A DNA stretch of 64,000 nt from contig WUJK01000013.1 in NCBI GenBank assembly GCA_011317545.1, forward strand, positions 620,001-684,000. The letters run 5' to 3'. Position 1 is the first letter of the stretch. Every line of letters begins with the position of its first letter. The notes under the pieces are model-generated. The model did not search any database. It worked only from the letters and a program-made list of their open reading frames with translations, and had not been told where the DNA came from. Positions 21,355 to 32,654 of this stretch are shown here, piece by piece. Source of the DNA: Coniella vitis. Taxonomy: Eukaryota; Ascomycota; Sordariomycetes; Diaporthales; Schizoparmaceae. The translations under genes and the position numbers were made by a program.

Positions 21355-23903
21355 GGCTGATGGCGGCGGCAGCGCTGGCTTGCTTGTATGGTATTGTGGG
21401 TATGAGTCTTTCTTCAACGAGCGGACGAGACTCGCATCTGGAAGCGTCGAGGCGTCGAGGCGTCGAGGCTGCACGAGTCTTTGGGGCTTTGAAGTTGCTG
21501 GCGAGAAAATTCAGGGGTAAGGAACGAAAGAAGATCGCGTCCACGGCGGTCGGATGCGGTTGCTAGTGAGCGTGGGCCAAATTGGCAAATGATTGGTTTG
21601 AAAGATCGACAAGGAAACAAACGTGACGCAAATACAGAAAAGACTGGCTCAGGGCTCTGCACGTGGAAGAGATCGAGAGAGCATTCCAGAGGGCGTGTTG
21701 GTGGTTTGGTGGTCGCGGGTTGCTATGGTGGATTGGACGGCAGTGGACAGTGGGAAAAAAGACGGGACGGGAGTTGTTGTAATCAAGCAATCACCGCATC
21801 GGCCATTACTACAGGGAGCAGTACTATGTATCATCAGGCCCCAGCTGAATTGCTAGCAGCAGGCGTAGGCACACATGCGATGCCCATTGAGCGGTGCGGC
21901 TTTCCTTTGTGGAAAATGGGACAGACCTGCGACTTCTCCATCCTGCATGGCAACTCCCGTAATTTGGCGGTCCAAAGTGAAGGGTACTGCCATCTTCGCG
22001 TACCTGACCGCGTGCCATCAGGTACCGGGTACCGGCAGACTGGGGGTGACCCTGCCTTGCCCTGGCGCTTGTTATGGGCAGGGATGCGCGGCTGCAATCT
22101 CGCTCGTGTCATGACTTCCTGTCACGCTTGCACTTTGGCTCTGCCACGCCCAATTTCAAGACCCGAGTCCCAATTTCACCACACGCTGCCAGTTTCAGCT
22201 TTCTGCTGCCCGTGGTCACCTGAAGCTCGCCCACTAAACCGCATTCAAGATTCCTGGTGTTGACGATCAGCCGTCAAGTATCCGCTGCAATGTTGCTATC
22301 AGAGGTATCGGTCAGCCGGTGGTGCTGCTGCTTTTGTTGGGCAGTATTTCTGGAGGCTGATCTTCATTTCACCACTTTTTGCTTGTCTTTTAAGCAGGCT
22401 GCACTGACCTGCTAGCTTTACAAAATAGCAAGTCGACCGTTGCCCGCGATCCTCACAGTACAAATCAACACATTCGCCGAGCCGAGGTGCCCTCGAGACA
22501 TTTCGCTTGCAGGGAGGCTGCTAATTATTCAGGGGCACAGCAACGGGTTCCTACGCGACCGATGCTGGTGAAAACAGCCGTTCTATCTTTCCTCCCCAAG
22601 GAATACATCTCCCCGCGCGATCAACACGCGACGTCCAGTTCTTTCTCCGTCTGCTGTTTTTGTTTCACAACCCCGCGCAGTGTGAAACTGATCCAAGCTT
22701 ACGGTTCTACAAATGGCGGGATGCGGGTGCGTCAATGGTTCAGCATGACGGCTTACAGAGTCCTTTACTATGACATCCAGGGTTCGGCGTGTCGAGTCGA
22801 ATCCGCTCCGCTCCGTTGCAACTTGCACCAAGTATACGAACCAACGCCCGCCGTAACCAAGCAAAGCGATTTGCCTTCAATGCAATTTGAATGCCCCGTC
22901 ATTCCTTTATGGTACTATGTAGAGGCCCCGGCACAAGGCTCCACCACTTGCAACGCTATCTGCTATGGTACCATGTCGCAGACGGATAAAACGAGATAAA
23001 TTCCCAGTCCTCGGTCCCGCAACGCCGTTCGCTACGGCTGTCCATATGTCTATTTTCGGCGCGTATAATTCAGAGATTTCTGGGTCGCTACGGCCCAAGA
23101 ATGCAAAATCGGACATACCTACCGGTAATAATTGTATCCAGTCCGCTCGAGAGGCCAATGCGGTTCCAAGACCCGAGCGGCCAGGACAATAGCTCCCAAT
23201 CCCGCGTGCTTCGTAAGACGAGCGTGATCACGGAACTACGACCAAGTACACCTATACATAATCGTTCGCACCATGATAGCATATACACGACCTTTGACAA
23301 TGACAACGTCAACGACTTTGATTCTTGATCAAGGACTGGTCTTGATGCATCATGCCATTTGCATTCGAGATATGAACGCGCCGATATTCAATGCTATGTA
23401 CAGTACCATGTAATGGGAATACAACGGGTGGAGACATACGATTATGCCTCGAGAGGATTATATATCCACGCATGATGCTTGCAATGCAGCGCTAGGTCGC
23501 TGGCTTCGGATAAACTCGATCTCGCAAATGGTAATTAAGCATACAAGCAAGCAGTACCGGGTTATCCGTAGTTTGCTTGTTCATATAGCAAGCATGTTGC
23601 ATGTCTACAGATATCACTTGCGGATCCTCGACAAGTCATCAACGGCAATAACCAGCAAACAGCATTCGACGGTTTGTTTGCACTAGCGACACGAGCAGAG
23701 TCGGCTTCGCTGTATAATAATATTGCACTGATGAGATTGCAATACTCTGCAGGTATTGTCAATATGAACCCTGTCTAGCTAAGCAACGCCGTCCTGGCTC
23801 AAATCTAGCTGGCGAATAATAGGGTCTCCATTAAGGATCGCCTTGTATGCGGCTGCCTCTATCAAGCACACAATCACAGCCGAAAGGCCAATGACTCGCC
23901 CTC
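21355..23903. other. long intergenic region
   Basis: About 2.5 kb. Several frames of 60-220 codons exist on both strands (for example 21589-22263 and 22487-22999), but they start at non-ATG codons, overlap one another and show no domain. Nothing is supported apart from the promoter of the minus-strand gene at its left end. Confidence 0.4.
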
Positions 23904-25019
23904 TTAATTGGCAAAGTACAGCAACTTGCCCTCCTTGCGCGCTTGCTTCTCTGTGTAGCTAACTTCGCTCACCACCTGGCCCTGTGCGTCTTTGAGCACA
24001 ATCTTGCCCCCGCTGTTGGACAATGGTGCATCCGGCACCTTGAATGCGTGCTTGCTGTGCGCGCTGATTTCAACATCACCCAGCTTCTGCGCCTCGCCAT
24101 TCTTGTTCTCGATCGTCCATCCTTTGACACTCTGCGCCTTGGAGCCCCTGTTCTGGATGTAGACGCGTTCCCGCTTGCCCTCGTGGGCATCGTGGTCCGG
24201 TCCCCGCGGGTTCACCACGGCCGCCTCAATGCCAATCGTGCCCTTTGTCTCATTGTTGGCGCGCGCATCAGCTGTCGAAGTGCTGCTCGCCGTGTCGCCG
24301 CCCAGCGCCTGCGCAAATGTCTCGCCCTCGGGGTTCCCGCTGTCGTCCGTCTTGAGCGTCTGCGTGGCAAATGCCAAAAAGACACCCTCCCATGTGCCAT
24401 CGGCAAACTGAATCACGATCCCACCATCCTGGTACGTGCCGTTCTCGTCCTCAAAACTGCCCGAATCACCCTGGTTCATGTGAATATCGTGGATCCCTTC
24501 GGCGCCGTCCCTGTCGCTGTAGTGGCTGCCCCAGATGTACATGGTGGCATTTTCCTGTACGGCCTGGTTCATGATGGGGTCGAGGTACGAGGAGATATCG
24601 CCCTTTTCGGTAGGATCTTCGGGATCATGGGAGAGGAGCACGCCGGAATTGACATTGATGAAGCCCTCGCGCAGAAAGTCGAGAGCCAGCGAGGAGCTGC
24701 CCCTTTGGGTGGAAAAGCCTTGCGAGAGGGCGGCGAGCTCGGTCGTGGAGGGGTGCGTGGCATCAAAGTTGGAGAGGAACCAGTAGACGAGGCGCTTGTC
24801 GCTGCCCGTGGACATGATGTTTACGTCGGCCTCGTAGGTCTTGCCGGAGTCTGTGCCATCGGTGAACTCGAGGTGGCCGTGGTTCGAGGAGGCTAGAGGG
24901 GGGAGGGCAAGCGTCGGTTAGAGTTGGAGAGTTGTAGTATGGCAATGGCAGCAATACGTACCAGTGCCGTTCCAGCTGGTGGGCGTGCACTTCCAGAGAC
25001 CATAGTCGGAAATAGCCAT
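23904..25019 (-). CDS. DUF2278 protein with C-terminal lamin-tail-like domain
   Basis: Two exons join in frame into 348 aa: 25019-24962 (MAISDYGLWKCTPTSWNGT) and 24892-23904. The intron 24893-24961 has GTACGT and TAG with a CTAAC branch. The first about 230 residues match DUF2278 (YukJ family): LVYWFLSNF, YIWGSHYSDRDGAEGIHDIHMNQG, QDGGIVIQF, EGVFLAFATQTLKTDD. The conserved HDIHMNQG block suggests a metal or catalytic site, but the function of the family is unknown. The C-terminal about 90 residues (VYIQNRGSKAQSVKGWTIEN, then KHAFKVPDAPLSNSGG and KIVLKDAQG) look like a lamin-tail-type Ig-like domain. No secretion signal is present, so it is probably cytosolic. The N-terminal start agrees with the family, which begins with a short xYGxxKC segment. 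Confidence 0.88.
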
Positions 25020-26813
25020 CGTGGCGATTTGCAAAGGTGTCCTGGGACTGGTGTTGTCTATGAAGAGGTGTGGAGATTGAGGGAGTGGCCTGGCGAGTTG
25101 GTTAAAGTGAAATACTTGGGGATAAGTAGGGAACTGGAAAGGGAAGGAACGAGGGTAATGGCGCTCTAGAGCAAGCAGGTACTTGTATCTCTGGCGATTC
25201 GAGGTCTAGCATTCAACGCTCCATGCAGACGCGAGTACAGTGACATCACAAACCATCCACTGCACGAGACAGTCGCCGTCTCCTGCATTAGGGAGTACGG
25301 TAAGTGGAGCCTTACCAGCACTTACACACTGAACGAGTCGATGTTGGAGGGGTCGTGTTGCAGTTGCAGGCGCAGGCGAGGCTGGTTGTACGACGGGACT
25401 TGTCACGATCTCACAGCAGGTGTTACACATCAGGACGAGTCATTGATTAGCGAGGACATTCTATGCAAGCCAGAAAGGAGCCCTGCAATCACAGCTTGAT
25501 AAGTAGCGCATGGCTGCCTTGGTGGCTGATATGGTTCCTCTCGTGGAAGCAATCGCGAGAGAAATCATGGGGCTCTGAGAAGCTGCTGTTCGCTCACAGA
25601 CTTGCCTTCACTTGCGATGCCAGGTGAGGAAATAGCGCGCCACCTGGATCCTCATGCACGTAGAACAGGTTCCTGACAAGACGGCGCCGGCAAGCCGGCA
25701 AACGAAGCTTTGCCAGGCCACGGCGTGGACTGCCAGCACACTGGCATTGGCTGGCTGGCTGCATCTCTTCTTCGGGGCCTGCAGTCCACGCACGGCAGAT
25801 GAGCCACCCGCCCGGCATCCAAGTCCCACCCTGGCTCTTGCTCATGCGCGATAACTGACGCAGGATTGGCTGCCGCCCGCCCCTGCATCGGCACCAGAAC
25901 ACCCACGCAGAGCGCCAGTCTTCCAAAAGTGGGGGTTTCGCAAGCATCGCATACCAGGCCGCAGCACACCTCGTGACGTAGGAAAGTCCTTCTAGCCAAG
26001 CTCAGGTGGCTCTTGAACAAAGCTCGGAGTTGGACCGCCAAAAAGGGCCAGAAGCTTTGGTTGTGGCTGAAGCAGCTCGGCATTCATGTCGTGTTCAGCA
26101 CGCATTCCAGGTGGCAAGCAAGGGCTGTGCGGTTCAGGGCGAGCGAATTGCTCTCAATACCGGAAGTGACCAGTCTTTGCGGATGACCTTCAGAGGCCGC
26201 CATACATGAAGATACAGCCCAACGCAGGCCGTATGGCTCGACCTGGGAGGTCCGCAACGGCAAGTTCCATCGTGAGAAGACTCTTGCAACGCCGTTGCTC
26301 GCTATCCAGGTATCGTCTGCTTCTGCTTCAGGCGTCGCCTTTTTGGTGGTTTGAGACGGAGTGCTCGAGATTTGACGGTTGATCAGGCTTCAATCGACTC
26401 ATGCATGCACGTAAGAGTCGAAGTTGTACTCCAGATGGGACGATTACATAATAATGTAGATTCGAAAGATGGCCAGACAAGCCAGAGAACAAGGAGCACC
26501 TTCCTTTTACTATGTATCACATGCTCTTCGTTACAGTTTGTGGGGCGCACAGTATCACATTGACACCGTGCGCTCGTGGCTTCTCTCCCTGCAAGCGTGC
26601 TCAAGCCTCAGACCACTCCCTTCTCGAGCTTTCTCCGCGCGGCAGCAACTACCATACGGCCAACCCTCTATTAAGATTCTAAGTCTAGTCTATTTTCATT
26701 CCTGTCTATGGTACAATTCGTCTATGTCTTGCGAATATGTCGTGTCAACGTTGATCATATCGTCTTCAGATGCGTCCAAATGCAGTCGCTCTTAGGTTTT
26801 GGGCGTCCCTTCG
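25020..26813. other. intergenic region
   Basis: About 1.8 kb. Frames of 60-140 codons occur on both strands between 25590 and 26600, but they shadow each other and show no domain or ATG-led coding signal. I see no gene, RNA or repeat here. Confidence 0.4.
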
Positions 26814-28088
26814 TCATAAAGCCGCCTTCTCGACCGTCTCGACACCGACCCATCCGATCCTGAAAACCTTGTATCCAATCTCATCCGCCCGCCCGACTCC
26901 CTTGCGCTTCTCAAGCTTCGACTTCTCCAAGATCTGAAGCACCAAATCACCATTGTCTGACCGAGGGCACTGTGTCGGGTCCGCAAAGACTGCCTCAACC
27001 GTATCCGTCACGCCTTCAAACTTGCCATTTGGGCGCACTGATGCGACGAGCCAGAAGACCCCATCGCGCTTGAGCAACTGTGCCGCGCAGTCACGCAGCC
27101 ATGTCGCATGCTCCGGCGCGTACACGACGTCTGTCGCAATCAACATGTCTGCAGCTTTGTCTAGCGGCGCATCCAGACAAGGCGCCGACCAGTCGAGAAG
27201 ACAAGTCTGAACAGCAGCTGCTGCAGATCCCGAGAAGTTCATGGCCACATTTTCTTTGAGGTTGGCAAGTACAGTAGGATGATAGTCAGTGGCGATAATC
27301 TCCGCGCTGGGTACACAGAGAAGAGGGAGCAGCTTGGCCATAGTGATGCCAACAAGACCAGTGCCAGCACCGAGTTCAATGATGCGTGGTGAGTCCCCAA
27401 GCCTTTCGGCGCTCAAGCCAAACTTCTCAGGTCCAGCACATATCAAGTCCGAGACGACGATCGACGCGCCCCAACTCTGCAGGCCCACGTCTGTGTGATC
27501 CGACCCCACGGCTGGCGTTCCGTCCGTCAGCTGCACTTCGAGCGTATCCTCCTCGTTGCCGCTCCCGAGCCGAAACTTGAATTCGCGAACGATCGCACCC
27601 GCGTCTTCATCTTGCTCAGCATCCGAAACACTACTGAAGGACGCAAGTATATACGAGGCATCGTCGATATGGTGTTGCCGACTGTCTTCATCAATATCGC
27701 AGAGAAGCTCTTCAGCCCGAGCGATAAAGGTCGTCAACCAGTGAATCGCAAAATGTCTCTCGTAATCGTCAGCCCGGAGCTCTGCCAGGGCATCTGAGTC
27801 AGCGGCGGCGTCGCAGTCCTCTTCCTCATCTTCGCCAGACGCATAACCCGAGTCGACGGGCACCGGTGTTGTGACGCCACTACCACCGGGAGCGCTGCTA
27901 AGGTAGTCGACTTGCTGCATGGTAATGGAGGGCTTTCGGAAGGCCGCAGCTCGAGGTAGCGGGCAGTAGATGTCAGTCAGATTTCGCAGCGCCAATGTAA
28001 TCGTCGCATCGTTCACTCGTTCGGGGTCTGGATGGCGCAGAGACGGTAGGCAGCTCGTAGGAGCCAGCGCATGAAGGGTAGGACTCAT
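26814..28088 (-). CDS. METTL21-type (Methyltransf_16) methyltransferase
   Basis: A 424-aa frame from the ATG at 28088 (MSPTLHALAP). The frame is open further upstream, but that part is low-complexity and probably 5' leader. The C-terminal half is a class I SAM-dependent methyltransferase: LQSWGASIVVSDLI, motif I IIELGAGTGLVGI (about residues 235-247), the acidic loop IIATDYHPTVLANL and the post-motif LIATDVVYAPEH, in which DVVY is the Methyltransf_16 counterpart of the catalytic D/E-x-x-Y/F motif. Such enzymes methylate lysines of translation or chaperone proteins (Efm/METTL21 group). The N-terminal half (NDATITLALRNLTDIYCP and an acidic linker) is typical of the fungal long form. The exact substrate cannot be read from sequence. 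Confidence 0.85.
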   Translation of the reverse strand: MSPTLHALAPTSCLPSLRHPDPERVNDATITLALRNLTDIYCPLPRAAAFRKPSITMQQVDYLSSAPGGSGVTTPVPVDSGYASGEDEEEDCDAAADSDALAELRADDYERHFAIHWLTTFIARAEELLCDIDEDSRQHHIDDASYILASFSSVSDAEQDEDAGAIVREFKFRLGSGNEEDTLEVQLTDGTPAVGSDHTDVGLQSWGASIVVSDLICAGPEKFGLSAERLGDSPRIIELGAGTGLVGITMAKLLPLLCVPSAEIIATDYHPTVLANLKENVAMNFSGSAAAAVQTCLLDWSAPCLDAPLDKAADMLIATDVVYAPEHATWLRDCAAQLLKRDGVFWLVASVRPNGKFEGVTDTVEAVFADPTQCPRSDNGDLVLQILEKSKLEKRKGVGRADEIGYKVFRIGWVGVETVEKAAL

Positions 28089-30135
28089 TAGACTATTGCA
28101 AGGAGCTGAAACAAAGCAAAAAGCCAGTGTCAGTCGAGTCGAGTGTATAGTAGTCCAATGGAGTCGATACGAGCCTGGAAGGATGCCAAATGGCAAGCAA
28201 AAGGAGATTCTGCGGATAAAGAGCGAAAGAAGAGATGGTCTACCGCCAGAAAACAGCCGAGTGGGTCGCAACCCCGGATCTCGAAGCCATTCTGAACAGA
28301 TCCACTTTCTTCGTCTGAAAAGAGGAAGAGAAAAAAAAAATGCGGAGGGAGAAGGGGAATCCGCAGAGGAAGGGCCGAGGCGCCGCGCGAACAAGGAGGT
28401 GAGGGCAAGAAAAATCCGCTGATACAAAGCACCCAAGAACATCCCGTCGTCAACGCCGACGCCAACGCCAGCAAAAATTTGGGGGTCATTCGCCGAAAGG
28501 GCCCTAGACCCCTGTTTATCGCGGATACGCCCACTGAGGCTAGACCATGGCGCTAATTAACGGGTGCATCCGAGCGCCGCAGGGGCGCTGAAAGGAGACT
28601 GATTGGTGGGCATTGCTGTCGACACGTTTTTCTCTCTGCAACGTGCAACGTGCTTGTGGCATCGGTCTTTTGAGGGGAACGCGGCCTGCAGGCCAGCCTC
28701 TGGAGGTATGTGCTGGCAACACCTCCGCCCTGCTTCGACGTGACGAGGTGCACATCTTCAATTATATGCGCCATCATTGCACTTAATCCCGCTAGCTTTA
28801 ATCCAGTGTCTGGCTCACATTCTCATCTGCCGTCTCAACAACAAAACTCGTACATTTCGCCACCAGAGAGTATAGAACCAGTCTATATTGGACTTTGTTC
28901 TAGGCGAGCAGGAGCAATCATGGGCCAGTACCGTTTCAACAGCTATAATGCACGCCAATTCCGTTGACTTTAATCTGTTAATGAGACCAGACATACCTTC
29001 AGATTCTACAGCGACATAGCGTTGGATATTCTGCGGCTGGATCTAACTTCGACTTGCATTGGGACGCCATATAGGATTCTTATCACCAAATTCTGGACAT
29101 TTTGACTTGATCGCCACAAATCTCACATCAGCTTCATCCTGTCGCATCCCAAAAGCCAAGAGATGTCGAGTGCAAGCATGCGAGTCTCAGTCGCCCTTTT
29201 AAGCTTATAACTAGGTCCGGCTGCCGTGTTTCCAGGTTGTCTTCTGTCTTAGTCTGTATTTATTATTATTTTTCAGGGTGATTGTCTCATCCGCTGAAGG
29301 ACTTTCTGGCCTCGTATCAACTTCTACGTACAGCGGATGAAAGTCAATCCGTTCGTGAAATGTCTTCCCTGACCGACATCTTTGTCTGTCTGCACAACCA
29401 GAACTGCATGTCTCCAGCGGCCGCCGGATTTCCAAGCCTGCGGCCGTGGACCATATCTCGATCAGGCTGCTCAACTGGTTTGGCTGACTGGCGTTTGATT
29501 TACAGTAATAGAACCAACATTTCAACACAAGTCCGAACGGTGAGCCTCCAATCACAGCGCTTAGGACTTTTCAGCGGGCTATAGAACCACTAAATCTGTT
29601 GTACAACCTGCCCACCCTGAACGGTGACGAGATGCCAAGACACGGCAGCCAAGAAATCTGTTTGCGCTGTGCTGGACTCAGCTCAAGGGGTCCACAGCGA
29701 AGAACCGAGCGGACGATATGTCGTCATGAGATTTCAACAAACTTGCCATTTGCTCTTCAACGCGGCCTGGTCTGGGCAATAATTCATTGAAGGTTGAGAG
29801 GGAGCGACATCATTGCCCCCATGCCGCAATGCTCTGAACGGCTGAGGGCCTTGGCTGAACGCCGAGGATCATGACTTAATCGGCCAGCTAGCCAGCTAAA
29901 AAAAAAAAAAAGCCATCTATCGGTGGTTCCATAGGCACTTGGGTGAGTACAAGTATGCAAGTTCCCAGGTAAGCAGATGGTTGGTCGTTTCCTTGAGTTC
30001 ACCTTCATCAGTCTCTCATCGTCTTCACGGCTGTTGAGATCTAGCCAGCCCACTTGCTAGAAACTCAGCAGACGAGTGACACTCGCTTCTTCCCTCTCGC
30101 CAAAGGATCCAGAGTCAAGAACGCCATCGGCAACA
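28089..30135. other. intergenic region between divergent genes
   Basis: About 2 kb. It contains an A-run near 28325, a 13-A run near 29900 and several unsupported short frames. It should hold the promoters of the methyltransferase (minus) and histidine phosphatase (plus). No gene is recognised. Confidence 0.4.
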
Positions 30136-31560
30136 ATGGAGCAATATCTTGGGGCTGCTGCCCTCCTCTCCCAGCTGGCTGCTGCCACAGTACCTCTTTA
30201 CAGCAGCTACACCTTCAACCCACTTGAGCACCTCGGCGGCACTGCTCCTTACTTTGAACCTCTCGACCCGCAGACCGACCCAGCGCCTCCCCAAGGCTGC
30301 TCAGCAACCCGGGCCGCTTACCTTGTCCGCCATGCTGCCATCTACGCCAATGACTTTGACTACGAGGAATACCTCGAGCCTTTTATGCAAAAGTTCCAGA
30401 ACCACACAAGTATCGACTGGTCGTCCATTCCCTCGCTCAGCTTCCTGTCCTCATGGACGCCGCCCATTAGCGACGCTGAGCAAGAACTCCTGACCCGCGT
30501 CGGCAAGCTCGAAGCCACCCAGCTCGGCGTGAGCATCAGCTTCCGCTACAACAACTTTGCCCTGCCCAAGCGCATCTGGACGAGCTCGGCCGAGCGCACC
30601 TACGAGTCTGCCAAGGCCCTCATCCGCGGGTTCGAGCCCGCAGGCGAGGATAACACCATCGGCCTCGTCTCCGTCTACGAGGCCGACGAAGGCGGGGCAA
30701 ATACTCTGACGCCTTACTCAAGCTGTCCCGCGTACAGCAGCAGCGCAGGCAGCGACCAATCTGCCGTCTACCTCGAAAAGTTCACCGCGCCCGTCATTGC
30801 CCGTCTCAACGCCGCCGCGCCAGCGTTCAACTTCACCGCCGACGACGTCTATGGTATGATGGAACTGTGCGGTTATGAGACCGTCATCCGTGGCTCCTCG
30901 CCCTTTTGCAATCTTGATCTTTTCCGCCCTGATGACTGGCTTGGCTGGGAGTACACGGCTGATCTGCAGTACCACTACAATGTCGGCTACGGCGGCCAAG
31001 TCACGGGCTTCGTGGGCCTTCCGTGGGTGAACGCAACCGCCAACCTCCTCCTTGCCGACGCAGACGACGCCTCCGTGCAGGACCTGTACGTCAGCTTCAC
31101 GCACCGCGAGCTCCCGCCCATGGTGCTCGTCGCCCTCGGCCTCTTCAACAACTCTGCCTTTGGCGGATCCGCAGCGACCATCAACGACACGATGCCCTCC
31201 GACACGCTCAACTACCGCCGTGCATGGCGAAGCTCGCATGTGCTCCCCTTCCTCACCAATATCGCCATGGAGAAACTGAACTGCACGGGCAGCTACGGCT
31301 TCGACGACGGCCAGTATTACCGCGTGCTGGTCAACAATGCGCCGCAGCCGTTGCCGGATTGTGGGGATGGTCCGGGCACGACGTGCTCGCGGGCGACGTT
31401 CGAGGCGTTTTTGCAGCAGCGCGGGGATATGTTCGGTGGGTACTCGGCTGCTTGCAATACCTCGGGGGAGTATTCGAATTCGACGGATGTGTTGAGTATT
31501 TACACAGATTCGAGTGTTGGGAATGGCACGTTTGTGGGCAAGAGAACAATGTGGGCGTGA
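30136..31560 (+). CDS. secreted histidine acid phosphatase
   Basis: A 474-aa intronless protein starting at the ATG at 30136. It begins with a secretion signal (MEQYLGAAALLSQLAAATVP) followed by the mature enzyme. It belongs to the histidine phosphatase superfamily clade 2 (acid phosphatase/phytase). The catalytic block is LVRHAAIYAND (Arg65-His66), where the usual RHGxRxP is replaced by RHAAIYA, and the C-terminal proton-donor block is FTHRELPPMVLVALGLF (His323), replacing the usual HD with HR. At least ten N-x-S/T sequons and multiple Cys support secretion. It probably hydrolyses phosphomonoesters outside the cell or in the wall. The frame extends 60 nt upstream to a non-ATG start that is not credible as the start. 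Confidence 0.88.
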   Translation: MEQYLGAAALLSQLAAATVPLYSSYTFNPLEHLGGTAPYFEPLDPQTDPAPPQGCSATRAAYLVRHAAIYANDFDYEEYLEPFMQKFQNHTSIDWSSIPSLSFLSSWTPPISDAEQELLTRVGKLEATQLGVSISFRYNNFALPKRIWTSSAERTYESAKALIRGFEPAGEDNTIGLVSVYEADEGGANTLTPYSSCPAYSSSAGSDQSAVYLEKFTAPVIARLNAAAPAFNFTADDVYGMMELCGYETVIRGSSPFCNLDLFRPDDWLGWEYTADLQYHYNVGYGGQVTGFVGLPWVNATANLLLADADDASVQDLYVSFTHRELPPMVLVALGLFNNSAFGGSAATINDTMPSDTLNYRRAWRSSHVLPFLTNIAMEKLNCTGSYGFDDGQYYRVLVNNAPQPLPDCGDGPGTTCSRATFEAFLQQRGDMFGGYSAACNTSGEYSNSTDVLSIYTDSSVGNGTFVGKRTMWA

Positions 31561-32654
31561 TGAAAAGCACAATGTGTAGGTGATATAGGGGGAAGGTTGG
31601 GAGGAAATAATGTGTATATAAATGAACTTAAGATGTTAATATATTGACAGCACGATATAAGATGATCTGACTGGACTGTTTCTCCTTTGTTCTTTTCAAT
31701 TATTGTAGCCCAACACTGGACAGCATTCGAGAGGACCGATACATGCCCGTAGTTACGGCGAGTAATCCCAGAGAAGCGAAGATATAAAATAGAAAGAAAA
31801 AAAGAAAAAGAAAAATGGACACCACTTATTGCAGGAGGGCTTCATTTTACAAAATGCTGAGCTTGTGAACTGTAATTTATCCTCCGGTGTGACCAGAGGA
31901 TGGTCAGCCCAGCCATATATACTTTGCGTATGGTTGGCCTCGAAAAATCTGTTCACATAATCCGAATTACCTTTTTGGGTCAGGTGGCCTGGTGATGGTT
32001 CCACTAGATCTATGCAATCATCCAATTTGCGCATTTCGTCGTTGCTACAGAATTTTGTTTGTGCCATAACCGCGGTTTCTATTATTAATGCTCGCTCCAA
32101 GCATTCTGAAGCTTTATGCCCATGTACAGCCTCAAGAATTGGGCAAGCGTCGAGATATGCAAATTGCGCGGCCGTGTCGAATTGTTGCGCATGTCTAACT
32201 CCTCACTGTTGGTTGTATGACGTATGCACAGGCTCTTGGGCACAGCCCTCAATACGGTACATGTGCTGAGAAACGCCCTGTATCCCCTATGTCCGAGCTT
32301 TCCAGGCTCGCGTCAGCAGCAGGCGCCGCTGTTCCGGTAGCCACATGGACCCCTGAAGAACACCGCATATACTATGTACCTAGGCAGTCTGGCAGTTTCC
32401 TCCGCAGAGGCTAGAATGCGGGAGAGAGCCAGAGCCTCGATTTCGATCTCGATGGATCCATATGTCTTCTGCCGACAAACAAAGCGACCCCCATTGCGCA
32501 AAACATTTCTCCCTGCGATTCTTCTTCATCTTGTCTCTTTTAGTGCTAGCTGTTGCAACATCGTCGGCAGTATCCCTCGGAACTTTTGTCACTCTAGCCT
32601 GATCACGCACCCATTTGCGCCCCCCGGGACCGTTTGGCCGTTATCTTGCCCGAC
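31561..32654. other. intergenic region
   Basis: About 1.1 kb. It contains an A/G-rich tract at 31785-31815. A minus-strand frame at 31753-32100 ends in a run of Phe encoded by that tract and shows no domain, so it is not accepted as a gene. Confidence 0.4.

Noticed and set aside
22487..22999. 170-codon plus-strand frame as a gene
   Set aside because: It starts at GTG, has no domain, and an overlapping antisense frame is equally long.
23943..24896. 317-codon plus-strand frame
   Set aside because: It is antisense to the DUF2278 exon, starts at a non-ATG region of high GC and shows no domain; a codon-bias shadow.
30718..31572. 284-codon minus-strand frame
   Set aside because: It is antisense to the histidine phosphatase, Arg/Val-rich and without family motifs.
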